26,642 bases of DNA from CAZTTG01 sp964615935 (GTDB taxonomy: Bacteria > Planctomycetota > UBA1135 > GCA-002686595): positions 1-26,642 of the forward strand of contig CAZTTG010000090.1 of assembly GCA_964615935.1 (NCBI GenBank). Direction: 5' to 3'. Below the pieces are notes generated by a model. That model had not been told where the DNA came from. It made no database searches and saw only the letters and a program-made list of their open reading frames with translations. Position numbers and translations under genes: made by a program. Positions 16,353 to 25,677 of this stretch are shown here, in pieces. Positions within the stretch are counted from its first letter, which is position 1. The number at the start of each line of letters is the position of its first letter.

Positions 16353-19043
16353 TCAGGCGCGGGCCTTCGCCGCTCGACCGGACTGCTTGCGGTGCTCGCG
16401 GCGGGCGGTGGGGATCCAGCGGTCGCGGCGCATGCGATCCACGCCGACGTGGATCCTCTCGGACAGCCGCTGAAGGCCCTCGGAGTCCAGCCCGAGCAGG
16501 TCCCGGTAGGTGCGCACGCCGGCGCGGTTGAGGGTCTTCTCCAGGGCCGGGCCGATGCCCTTGATCACCTGGAGGTCGTCGCGGGCGCGGGCGGGCCGGG
16601 CCTTGGGGGCGGCGGTCGCCTTGCCCCGGGCCTGGGTCTTCTCGGTGGTCGCCAGCTTCCTGGACAGGCGGTTGCGCTCGAGCTGCTCGACCTTGGCGCG
16701 GGAGCTCAGGGCGGCCAGGCGCTGGCGCAGGTCCGCGACCTCGGCCTTGCGCCGCTCGATGTCCTTCTTCGCGCCGGCCAGCCGGCCCTCGCGGACCTCG
16801 ATCGACTTCTCCGCGCGGCTCAGGCGGCCCTTCACGCCCCTCAGCTCGGTGCGAGCCTCGCTCAGGGCCGGCTGGAGGGGCTCCAGCCGGGCCAGGCGCT
16901 TCTGCAGCCGGCCCAGCTCGGCGCCGCTCTGCGTCACGTGCTCGGTGTGCTGCCGGACCAGGTCGGCCAGGCTCTTCTCGCGCTCGGCGAGCTTGGCGGG
17001 AACCGGCGAGAGCGCCTTCACCCGCTTCTTGAGCTCGACGATCTCGGCCCGGCTCTTCTCGGTCAGCGCCCGGTGCTGCTCGTCCAGGCTCTGGCGCTGG
17101 GTCTCGCTCTCGGCGAGCTGCTTGGGCAGGGGATCGAGCTCGCCGACGCGCTGGCGCAGGCGGTCGATCTCGGCCTGGGCGCGCTGCTGCTCCCGGCGGT
17201 GCTCCTTTTCCAGCTCGTCCACCTTGCGCTCGGTCTCGTTCAGCTGGTCGGGGAGGGGATCGAGCTCCTCGAGCCGGTGGCCCAGGCGCTCGGACTCCTC
17301 CCGGGTCCCCGCGAGCTGGCGCTCGAGGTCGGCCAGGCGCCGCTCGCGCTCGGCCAGCCGCTCCTCGAGGGGCTCCAGCTCGGCCACCCGGTCGCCCAGC
17401 CGGGCGATCTCGGCCTGGCTCTGCTCCACGTGGCCGCGGTAGACCTCCTCCAGGTCGGCGAAGGCCTTCTCGCGCTCGGCGATCTTCACGGGCAGCTCCT
17501 CGAGGTGCCCCAGCCGTTCGCTGAGCTGTCCCACCTCGCCCTCGCGCTGCCCCAGCTCGCGCTCGCGGACGGCGATCTGCTGGCTCAGGGGTGAGAGCTC
17601 CTCGATCCGCACCTCCAGGCGCTTCACGGCCTCGTCCCGCTCCCGCTCGAGCCCGCGGCAGCGCTCCTCCCACTCGAGCAGGCGCCCCTCGCGCTCGCTC
17701 AGGTGGTCCCCCATGGGCCGCAGCTCGCGCAGCTCCCGCTCCTGCAGCTCGATCGTCTCCTGCGAGCCCGTCTCGAGCTCCGCGTGCCGCTGGCTGAGCT
17801 CGGTGAGCTCCTCCTCGCGTTCTCCGAGCTGCCCCTCCAGGACGGGGATGCGCTCGGCCTCGCCCTCCAGCTCGTCGATGCGCGCCTCGCGGGCGGCGAG
17901 CTCGAGGCGCGTCTCGCCCAGCTCGCCCTCGACCGCGGCGATGCGCTCGTCGCGCGCCGCGAGCTGCGCCCGACCCTCGTCGCGCTCCTGAGCCAGGGCC
18001 TGGAGGCGCTCCTGGGACTGGTGGATCCGATCCTGGCCCTCCTCGATCGAGGCGCGCGCGCCCTCCAGCTCCTCCTCGAGGGAGGCGGTGGCCGCGGCGC
18101 GCTCGGTGAGCTCGCGCTCCAGGGGCTCGATGCTCGCGACTCTCTGGCGCAGAACCTCGATCTCGGCCAGGCCCTCGGCGAGCCGTTTCCGCTCGGCCTC
18201 CAGCTCGCCCGACAGCCGCTGCTCGCGCTCGTCCCGCCCGGCGAGCTCCTGGCGGAGGCTCTCCATCTCGGCGAGGCCCGCGCGCAGCTCGGCCTCCTCC
18301 CCCTCGCGGCTGAGGAGCTCGGCTCGCAGCCCCTCCGCCTCGCCGCGCAGCCCGGCCTCGCGGGCCTGGCCCTCCTCCAGGCTCGAGCGCAGCTTGGGGA
18401 TCTCGCCGAGCTGCTCCTGGAGCTGCCCGGCCTCCGTGCACCAGCGCTCCCGCTCGGCCCGAGTCCCCTCGAGCTCCTCCTCGAGGTGGGCGGCGTCGGC
18501 CCGCCGCAGCGCCAGCTCCTGCTCGAGGGGCTCCAGCCGCTCGGCCGCGGCCGCGGCCTGGCGTAGCTCGGCCCCCTGCCGCTCCAGCTCCTGGCGGGCC
18601 TGCTGGTGGGCGGCGCGGCCCTCCTCCAGCTCGACGTCCCGCCGCTCGAGCTCCTCGCGCAGGCCGCCGGCGGCCTGCTCCGACTCCCGGATCCGGTCCT
18701 GGAGCTCGGCGATGACTCCCTCGTGGGTGGCGCCCGAGGCCTCCAGGTTCTGGATCTGGTCCCGGCGGGTGGAGAGCTCGCGCTCCACCTCGTCCGCCCG
18801 GGCGCTGGCGGTCTCCAGCTTGCCCTGGAGGGTCTGCATGACGGCCGATTGCTGGACCATGGCCTCTTCGGCGGCTCGCAGGTCCTGCTCCGCCAGCTTG
18901 ACCTTGGAGGTCCAGACTTCGGAGTGGTAGGCGGCGGCGCTCTGGCGGTTCTGCCGGAGGAGATAGGCCAGTCCGCCCGCGAGGGCCAGGCCGTAGCAGA
19001 ACCAGGCGACATGGGTGTTCAGGAGGTCCAGCAGCCATTCCAT
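16353..19043 (-). CDS. Membrane-anchored long coiled-coil protein with C-terminal helix-hairpin-helix domain
   Basis: 896 residues. Residues 12-29 (VAWFCYGLALAGGLAYLL) are one membrane segment close to the N-terminus. About 40-800 are almost unbroken Glu/Arg/Leu-rich coiled coil. Within 441-740 a unit beginning LxPLPxxLAExE recurs, mostly every 42 residues. A short Ala/Lys/Arg/Pro linker (800-820) leads to a helix-hairpin-helix domain at 822-877 (DDLQVIKGIGPALEKTLNRAGVRTYRDLLGL), of the kind that binds DNA non-specifically or packs against other proteins. The tail is basic. There are no Walker motifs, so it is not an SMC ATPase. A tether linking the membrane to nucleoid or RNA is an inference. 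It is divergent from threonine synthase across a 211-bp spacer; a GAGAGGGGAAG stretch lies about 12 bases before its start. Confidence 0.85.
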   Translation of the reverse strand: MEWLLDLLNTHVAWFCYGLALAGGLAYLLRQNRQSAAAYHSEVWTSKVKLAEQDLRAAEEAMVQQSAVMQTLQGKLETASARADEVERELSTRRDQIQNLEASGATHEGVIAELQDRIRESEQAAGGLREELERRDVELEEGRAAHQQARQELERQGAELRQAAAAAERLEPLEQELALRRADAAHLEEELEGTRAERERWCTEAGQLQEQLGEIPKLRSSLEEGQAREAGLRGEAEGLRAELLSREGEEAELRAGLAEMESLRQELAGRDEREQRLSGELEAERKRLAEGLAEIEVLRQRVASIEPLERELTERAAATASLEEELEGARASIEEGQDRIHQSQERLQALAQERDEGRAQLAARDERIAAVEGELGETRLELAAREARIDELEGEAERIPVLEGQLGEREEELTELSQRHAELETGSQETIELQERELRELRPMGDHLSEREGRLLEWEERCRGLERERDEAVKRLEVRIEELSPLSQQIAVRERELGQREGEVGQLSERLGHLEELPVKIAEREKAFADLEEVYRGHVEQSQAEIARLGDRVAELEPLEERLAERERRLADLERQLAGTREESERLGHRLEELDPLPDQLNETERKVDELEKEHRREQQRAQAEIDRLRQRVGELDPLPKQLAESETQRQSLDEQHRALTEKSRAEIVELKKRVKALSPVPAKLAEREKSLADLVRQHTEHVTQSGAELGRLQKRLARLEPLQPALSEARTELRGVKGRLSRAEKSIEVREGRLAGAKKDIERRKAEVADLRQRLAALSSRAKVEQLERNRLSRKLATTEKTQARGKATAAPKARPARARDDLQVIKGIGPALEKTLNRAGVRTYRDLLGLDSEGLQRLSERIHVGVDRMRRDRWIPTARREHRKQSGRAAKARA

Positions 19044-19254
19044 AGCGTTCGCCCGGCTTCCCCTCTCTCAGACCAGCGAATCGAGCCCCGAGACCGGTCC
19101 GGGGGCCCTCCGCGACTGTTGTAGCGGTCGGGGGAGCCCGCACCCAGCGGAATCTCGGGGCCCGGTCGGGCGGGGCGGCCCCCGCTGGACTTGCGCCCTT
19201 CCGATCCCGCTTCCCCCTGGCAGAGGGCTCCCCCGCCGACTACCCTTCCGCGCC
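19044..19254. other. Divergent intergenic region
   Basis: 211 bp between the coiled-coil gene and threonine synthase, expected to contain two promoters. No convincing -10/-35 pair, riboswitch or terminator was recognised. The threonine synthase start at 19255 lacks a Shine-Dalgarno site. Confidence 0.4.
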
Positions 19255-20481
<1,227 letters not shown>

Positions 20482-20633
20482 GCCCGCCGGGTTTACGCGA
20501 TCCGAATGCCCGTCGCTTCGCCCCGCGGCTTGTGGGGATGGGGCCGAACCCGTAGAACCGGGCCCCCGGACGCGGCTCCGGCCCTGCCTGGCCGCGGATC
20601 CGGGAGCCCATCTCATCCCGCGGAGGAGAATCG

Positions 20634-21272
20634 ATGTCGGGACGCCAGGAACCGGAGGGCGACGGCGCGCGCCTCTCGCGCCGCTCCTTCCTGCGAGGTG
20701 CCGGGGGCGTGGCCGCCGGCGGTCTGATCGTCGAGTCGGCGGAGAGGGCGGCGGAGCAGACCGCCGGGCCCGAGCGCCTGAGCGGACGCGTGGAGCTCGA
20801 GCTGCGGGTCAACGGCAGCCTCCAGAAGGTCGAGGTCGAGCCGCGCACCACCCTGCTCTCGGCCCTGCGCCACGCCTGCGATCCGCCGCTCACCGGCACC
20901 AAGCCGGGCTGCGGCGAGGGGGCCTGCGGCGCCTGCACGGTGCTGCTCGACGGCCGGCCGGCCTACTCCTGCCTGACCCTGGCGGTGGACGCCGCAGGCC
21001 GCGAGATCCGCACGGTCGAGGGCCTGGTCGAGGGCGGCGAGCTCTCCGCCGTGCAGGAGGCCATGTGCGAGCACGACGCGCTCATGTGCGGCTTCTGCAC
21101 GCCGGGCTTCGCCGTCTCTCTCACCGCCTGCCTCGGGGAGAACCCGAAGGCCGGCGAGGAGGAGGTGCGCGAGGCCTGCTCCGGCAACTTCTGCCGCTGC
21201 GGGTCCTACCCGCAGATCTTCGAGGCCGCGGCGGCCGCCGGCCGGCGCCTGCAATCGGGGGGAGGTCGCTGA
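20634..21272 (+). CDS. Molybdenum hydroxylase small subunit, [2Fe-2S], Tat-exported (PaoA-like)
   Basis: 212 residues with a twin-arginine signal (LSRRSFLRGAGGVAAGGLIV, about 14-33), so the assembled enzyme should be periplasmic, as for E. coli PaoABC. A plant-type ferredoxin domain (about 53-125) has GCGEGACGACTVLLDGRPAYSC, giving the four ligands of the outer cluster. A four-helix domain (about 130-205) has MCGFCTPGF and NFCRCGSYP for the second, proximal [2Fe-2S] cluster. It passes electrons from the molybdenum site to FAD. GGAGGAGA lies just before ATG 20634. First gene of an operon: its stop overlaps the next start by one base (TGATG). Substrate of the enzyme cannot be read from this subunit. 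Confidence 0.92.
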   Translation: MSGRQEPEGDGARLSRRSFLRGAGGVAAGGLIVESAERAAEQTAGPERLSGRVELELRVNGSLQKVEVEPRTTLLSALRHACDPPLTGTKPGCGEGACGACTVLLDGRPAYSCLTLAVDAAGREIRTVEGLVEGGELSAVQEAMCEHDALMCGFCTPGFAVSLTACLGENPKAGEEEVREACSGNFCRCGSYPQIFEAAAAAGRRLQSGGGR

Positions 21273-23446
21273 TGGCCCGCCGCGAGGAAGAGCTCCGCTG
21301 GCCGGAGGACCGCTCCAGCCTGCGGGTGATGAACCGGGAAGTGCGCCGCGTCGAGGCCCCCGACAAGGTCAGCGGCCGGGCGCGCTACACCCACGACGTG
21401 CGCCTGCCGGGCATGGTCTATGCGCGCCTTCTCTGCTGCCCCCACCCGACGGCGGAGTACGAGCTCGACCTGGCCGCGGCCGGGGCGATCGAGGGCGTGA
21501 TCGATGCGCGGCCGCTGGACGAGCTGCAGGGCAGCACCCGCTGGCTGGGCCAGCCCGTGGCGGTGGTGACCGCGACCTCGCCCGAGATCGCCGGGGACGG
21601 CGTGCGCGCGATCGAGGCCCGGTGGGGCCCGCTGCCCTTCGCGGTGGACTACGAGGGCGCCCTGCGCGCGGACGCGCCCAAGGTGCACCGGCAGGGCAAC
21701 GTGAGCCGCTTCACCGAGAGCGGCGATCGGGAGGCCGCCGAGGAGGCGCTGGCCGGCTGCGAGGCGGCGATCAGCGCCACCTACACCGTGCCGGTCGAGC
21801 TGCACGACAGCCTGGAGGTCCACGGCGTGGTGGTCGACTACCGCGGCGGGGACAGCGCCACGGTCTACGCCTCCACCCAGGGCGTCTCGGGCGTGCCCGG
21901 CGCGGTGGCCCGCGCCCTGGGGCTGGAGGCCGGCGCGATCACCGCCGTCTGCGAGCACATGGGCGGCGGCTTCGGCTCCAAGCTCATGATGGGCGTGGAG
22001 GCCTCGGCGGCCGCCCGGGTGGCCAAGGACCTCGAGCGCCCGGTGCACCTGATGCTGACACGCGAGCAGGAGCTCCTGATGACCGGCAACCGCTCGGGCG
22101 GGGTGCAGACTCTCCGGGCCGGCGCCGGGGCGGACGGCAAGCTGCGCGCCCTGGTGGCCGAGGTCTCCAAGCTCGGCGGGATCGGCCTGGGCTCCAATCC
22201 GGGCCAGCCCTTCTGCTACGAGTTCCCGGCCGAGACCACCTACGCCAGCGCGCGCTCGGTCCTGACGCACACCGACTCCTCGCGGCCCTTCCGCGCGCCC
22301 GGTCGGCCCCAGGCCTCCTTCGCCATCGAATCGGCGGTGGACGAGCTGGCCTACGCGCTGAAGGCCGACCCGCTCGAGCTCCGCAAGAAGAACCTGCCCG
22401 GCGAGGTGTGGCAACGGCAGCTCGACGGCGCGGCCGAGCGCATCGGCTGGGCGGATCACCCCCACAAAACCGACTTTGACCGGAGCGATGACTGGGAGAA
22501 GACCGGCATCGGCTTCGCCGTGTCCGCCTGGGGCTATGGCGGCGCCCCGACCTGCGGCTGCCAGGTGCGCATCGGCCGCGACGGCAGCGTCGAGGCGCGC
22601 TCCGGGATCCAGGACCTCGGCACGGGCTCGCGCACGGTGGTGGCGACCATCGTGGCCGAGGAGCTGGGCCGCGAGGTCTCGCAGGTTCGGGCCAAGGTCG
22701 GCAACAGCGACTACGGCCCGGGCTGCGCGTCGGGGGGCAGCATGACCACGCCCTCGGTCTCGCCGGTGGTCAAGGACGCCGCGCACAAGGCGCGGGTGGA
22801 GCTGCTGGCGCGGGCGGCCGAGGGCCTCGGATGCGAGCCGGGCGAGCTCGAGCTCGTCCCCGAGGGCGTCCGCCAGGGCGGCGAGGTGCGCCTCTCCTGG
22901 CGCGAGGCCTGCGCCCTGCTCGGTCCCGACGGGATCACCGCCAGCTCGGAGGGCTGGACCCGCGAGGTCTGGGGCCGCATCCAGCACCTCTCCTCGGTGG
23001 GCGTCCAGGGCGCCCAGGCGGCGCGGGTCGAGGTCGACACCCTGACCGGCGAGGTCCGGGTCCTCGACATGGTCTGCGTGCAGAACCTGGGCCTGCCGGT
23101 CAACCGCACCGGGGTGCGCAGCCAGATGCAGGGGGCCATGGTCATGTCCCTCGGCTACGGCCTGCTGGAGCAGCGCGTCATCGACCCCGAATCGGGCCTG
23201 GCGCTCAACGCCAGCATGGGCGAGTACAAGATCGCGGGGGCCCAGGAGGTGCCCCGCATCGAGGCGATCGTCGACGAGGAGGACCTCGATCGGGGCGTGA
23301 TCGGGGTTGGCGAGCCACCGGTCATCCCCGGGCAGTCGGCCATCGCCAACGCGGTCTACAACGCCTGCGGGGTGCGCGTGCGCGACCTGCCGGTGACCCC
23401 CGACAAGATCCTGAACGGCCTGGCGGCCCTGGGAGGCAAGCGATGA
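21272..23446 (+). CDS. Molybdenum hydroxylase large subunit, molybdopterin-binding (xanthine dehydrogenase/aldehyde oxidase family)
   Basis: 724 residues. The N-terminal XDH alpha/beta-hammerhead domain (APDKVSGRARYTHDVRLPGMVYAR) is followed by the two molybdopterin-binding domains: GGGFGSKLMMGVEASAA in the first, FRAPGRPQASFAIESAVDELA near the cofactor, DLGTGSRTVVATIVAEELG, and GVGEPPVIPGQSAIANAV near the end, where E681 is the catalytic base of the family. It hydroxylates an aldehyde or N-heterocycle with water as the oxygen source. The order small-large-medium differs from paoABC, where the FAD subunit is second. The TGATG and ATGA overlaps with its neighbours indicate translational coupling. 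Substrate is unknown; an aldehyde is as likely as a purine. Confidence 0.92.
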   Translation: MARREEELRWPEDRSSLRVMNREVRRVEAPDKVSGRARYTHDVRLPGMVYARLLCCPHPTAEYELDLAAAGAIEGVIDARPLDELQGSTRWLGQPVAVVTATSPEIAGDGVRAIEARWGPLPFAVDYEGALRADAPKVHRQGNVSRFTESGDREAAEEALAGCEAAISATYTVPVELHDSLEVHGVVVDYRGGDSATVYASTQGVSGVPGAVARALGLEAGAITAVCEHMGGGFGSKLMMGVEASAAARVAKDLERPVHLMLTREQELLMTGNRSGGVQTLRAGAGADGKLRALVAEVSKLGGIGLGSNPGQPFCYEFPAETTYASARSVLTHTDSSRPFRAPGRPQASFAIESAVDELAYALKADPLELRKKNLPGEVWQRQLDGAAERIGWADHPHKTDFDRSDDWEKTGIGFAVSAWGYGGAPTCGCQVRIGRDGSVEARSGIQDLGTGSRTVVATIVAEELGREVSQVRAKVGNSDYGPGCASGGSMTTPSVSPVVKDAAHKARVELLARAAEGLGCEPGELELVPEGVRQGGEVRLSWREACALLGPDGITASSEGWTREVWGRIQHLSSVGVQGAQAARVEVDTLTGEVRVLDMVCVQNLGLPVNRTGVRSQMQGAMVMSLGYGLLEQRVIDPESGLALNASMGEYKIAGAQEVPRIEAIVDEEDLDRGVIGVGEPPVIPGQSAIANAVYNACGVRVRDLPVTPDKILNGLAALGGKR

Positions 23447-24444
23447 AGTCCTTCGATCTCCTGAGGCCCCGCTCGCTGGAGCAGGCGATCGAGCTCCTCC
23501 CGGACGGTCGCGATCCGACACGCGCCGGCAAGGTCGGGCTGCTGGCCGGGGGGCAGGACCTCCTGGGCCGGATGAAGCGGCGCCTCTTCGAGCCCGACGA
23601 GCTGGTCGACCTCAAGAGCGTGCCCGGCCTGGGCTCGATCGAGTGGAGCGCCGCGGGCGCGGTCGAGATCGGCGCGCTGGTCACGGTGGCGCAGGTCGCC
23701 GGGGACGCGCGGCTGGCCGCGCACCATCCGGCGCTCGCCGAGGCGGCCCGCTCGGTGGCCGGCCCGCAGATCCGCACGCAGGGCACGGTGGGGGGGAACC
23801 TCTGCCAGCGCCCGCGCTGCTGGTACTTCCAGGACGAGAACGCGGCCTGTCTGCGGCGGGGGGACGCGCGCTGCTCGGCCTTCTCCGGGCTGAACAAGTA
23901 CAACGCGATCCTGGGCGGCGGGCCGTGCTTCATCGTGCATCCGTCCGATCTGGCGCCGGCGCTGGTGGCGCTGGGGGCCGAGGTGCGGATCGTGGGGCCG
24001 CGCACGGACCGGTGGACGGAGCTCGAGGGCTTCTTCACCCTGCCCAGCGAGGGCAGCATCCTGCGGGAGAACGTGCTGCGGCCGAACGAGATCCTGACGG
24101 CGGTGCGCCTGCCCGCGCCGGAGCGGGGCTGGCACAGCACCTACATCAAGGTCAAGGAGCGCGGCTCCTACGACTTCGCCCTGGCGTCGATCGCCCTGGC
24201 GGTGCGCCTGGAGGGCGAGAGGGTCGCCGACGTGCGAGCGGTCCTGGGCGGCGTGTCGCCGGTCCCGTGGCGTTCGCAGGGGGCCGAGGAGGTCCTCCTG
24301 GACGCGCGGCTGGACGACGAGACCGCGATCGAGGTGGGGGAGGCGGCCATGGAGCCGGCTCAGCCGCTGGAGCACAACGAGTACAAGGTCCACCTGGCCC
24401 AGGGGCTGATCCGCAAGGCGGTGGCCCGCCTGGCGGGGGATTGA
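23443..24444 (+). CDS. Molybdenum hydroxylase medium subunit, FAD-binding, with extra cysteines (PaoB-like)
   Basis: 333 residues. The FAD-binding PCMH-type fold has LLAGGQDLLGRMKRR and GPQIRTQGTVGGNL, the pyrophosphate-binding segments, followed by HPSDLAPALVALGAEV. The CO-dehydrogenase flavoprotein C-terminal domain covers about 220-330. The segment 121-162 (CQRPRCWYFQ... with C121, C126, C136, C144, C162) matches the insertion that binds an additional [4Fe-4S] cluster in PaoB and 4-hydroxybenzoyl-CoA reductase-type subunits; this is inferred from the family. It receives electrons from the [2Fe-2S] subunit and passes them to an acceptor. It overlaps the large-subunit gene by four bases (ATGA). 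Confidence 0.92.
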   Translation: MKSFDLLRPRSLEQAIELLPDGRDPTRAGKVGLLAGGQDLLGRMKRRLFEPDELVDLKSVPGLGSIEWSAAGAVEIGALVTVAQVAGDARLAAHHPALAEAARSVAGPQIRTQGTVGGNLCQRPRCWYFQDENAACLRRGDARCSAFSGLNKYNAILGGGPCFIVHPSDLAPALVALGAEVRIVGPRTDRWTELEGFFTLPSEGSILRENVLRPNEILTAVRLPAPERGWHSTYIKVKERGSYDFALASIALAVRLEGERVADVRAVLGGVSPVPWRSQGAEEVLLDARLDDETAIEVGEAAMEPAQPLEHNEYKVHLAQGLIRKAVARLAGD

Positions 24445-24461
24445 GGGAAGGGGGTCGAACC

Positions 24462-24695
24462 ATGGCCGAGAACACCCACGAGCCGAAGACGAGCCCCTAC
24501 TGCGCCGAGCTGCGCAGCAAGCGTTGGCTCTCCCTCCAGCGGCCTCCGATGGTGGAGGAGGACATCCTCGACGTCACCGGCCACGTCTGGTGCGCGGAGT
24601 CGATGCAGTCGCTGGGGCCGGACGGCGAGATCGTGGATCCGGCGGATTGTCAGGCGGGGAGGAAGTGCTTTCGGAGGGTGGACGGGGGGCGGTGA
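24462..24695 (+). CDS. Small four-cysteine protein in the molybdenum hydroxylase operon
   Basis: 77 residues, starting 17 bp after the FAD-subunit stop with GGGAAGGGGG upstream of the ATG. Cysteines are at 14, 44, 63 and 69, within SPYCAELRSKRW, DVTGHVWCAESMQ and DPADCQAGRKCF. No signal peptide or membrane segment is seen. The spacing could bind one metal ion or an iron-sulfur cluster. The position as last gene of the operon suggests a companion of the enzyme, for instance an electron-transfer or assembly factor, but this is inference from context. I do not recognise a named family. The gene ends 13 bp from the convergent lipoprotein gene. Confidence 0.78.
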   Translation: MAENTHEPKTSPYCAELRSKRWLSLQRPPMVEEDILDVTGHVWCAESMQSLGPDGEIVDPADCQAGRKCFRRVDGGR

Positions 24696-24708
24696 GGGGC
24701 GGTCGCCG

Positions 24709-25677
24709 CTACCTGTAGCGGAGGAAGTCCGCTTCCCCCTTCACCTCCTCCTGCCAGTAGAGGCGGGGGCCGCCGAAGGAGTATCGGGGCCATCTCCAGG
24801 CCAGGGTGTCCTTGCGGCGGCTGAGCGCGGGGAGCTCCCAGCCGCGCCAGCGAAACACGAGGGCGATCTTCTGGATGGGGGCTACCAGCTGGAGTACGTG
24901 GAACAGCTCCTCGGAGGAGATGGCCGCATGGGTTCGCAATCTGGCGCCGAGGGACGGATTGCGACGCCAGGGCCAGGGCGTCAGGAACTCCCGCGCCGCC
25001 TGAAGGTCCGGGGCGATGTGCGAATCGAAGTCGTAGGTCAGGCGATCGAGATCCGGTCGTTCCGATCGTGCTCCGTCCTCGGCCGTTTGCGGTCGCAGGT
25101 CGATGCACAGCACATTGCCGTCGTACCACGTGCAGTACCACTGCCGCAGGAAGATCTCCTGGCGCTCCGGATCGGCCGGATCCAACCCGCACACGAGCCG
25201 GATCTCCCCGATGCGGACAGCGTCGCTCGAGCACAGCGCCACGACCGCTCCGGCGATCTCGAAGGGAGCCTCGGGCGCAACGTACAGGGCGATCGAGCCC
25301 TGGGGGACGTCCAGCTCCACCGTTCCTTCGATGTGTCCGGGTACGGTGACGATCCCTCTTGGCATGTCGCGCGCCACCTTGCGCAGCCAGCCGAGGAGCA
25401 TGACGAGGCTGCAATCCGTCGGTCGTGCCAGGACCGCGTCCCCATCGGTGATGAAGCCGTTCGGGTGGACCTGCAGGGTTGCGGCGCAGGGCGCTACGTC
25501 CTCGGCAATCTCGAATAAGCACTCCAGCTGCCCGGTCAACCGCGGCCAGCCGTCCTTCCGCTCGACCGGGCGGGAGAGATCCTCGGCTTCGGGCTCGGGG
25601 GGTGGCGTGGATTCCGGTACGCCGCAGCCGGGGGCCAGGAGGAGGCCGATCCAGAGCGCTGCGGCCGGCGCCTTCAT
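24709..25677 (-). CDS. Predicted lipoprotein of unknown function
   Basis: 322 residues from the ATG at 25677, which overlaps the thiD stop (ATGA) and has GGGAGGG just upstream. A short hydrophobic signal ends in LAPGC with C18 as the likely lipidated residue; the lipobox is imperfect (Ala at -3). After a Pro/Glu-rich linker (20-45) the mature part contains beta-strand-rich segments (GTVELDVPQGSIALYV, IAGAVVALCSSDAVRIGEIRLVCGL), several cysteines and a Trp-rich C-terminal third. No family is recognised. Codon use is visibly less GC-biased than in neighbouring genes, which hints at weaker expression or later acquisition. It probably shares the thiD transcript, but a role in thiamine metabolism is not evident. 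Confidence 0.75.
   Translation of the reverse strand: MKAPAAALWIGLLLAPGCGVPESTPPPEPEAEDLSRPVERKDGWPRLTGQLECLFEIAEDVAPCAATLQVHPNGFITDGDAVLARPTDCSLVMLLGWLRKVARDMPRGIVTVPGHIEGTVELDVPQGSIALYVAPEAPFEIAGAVVALCSSDAVRIGEIRLVCGLDPADPERQEIFLRQWYCTWYDGNVLCIDLRPQTAEDGARSERPDLDRLTYDFDSHIAPDLQAAREFLTPWPWRRNPSLGARLRTHAAISSEELFHVLQLVAPIQKIALVFRWRGWELPALSRRKDTLAWRWPRYSFGGPRLYWQEEVKGEADFLRYR

Noticed and set aside
16353..19043. SMC-type ATPase
   Set aside because: No Walker A, Walker B or signature motif at either end; the N-terminus is a membrane segment and the C-terminus a helix-hairpin-helix.
21206..23521. Antisense open frame of about 770 codons over the molybdenum hydroxylase large subunit
   Set aside because: Shadow of a clear xanthine dehydrogenase-family gene; no motif and no initiation signal.
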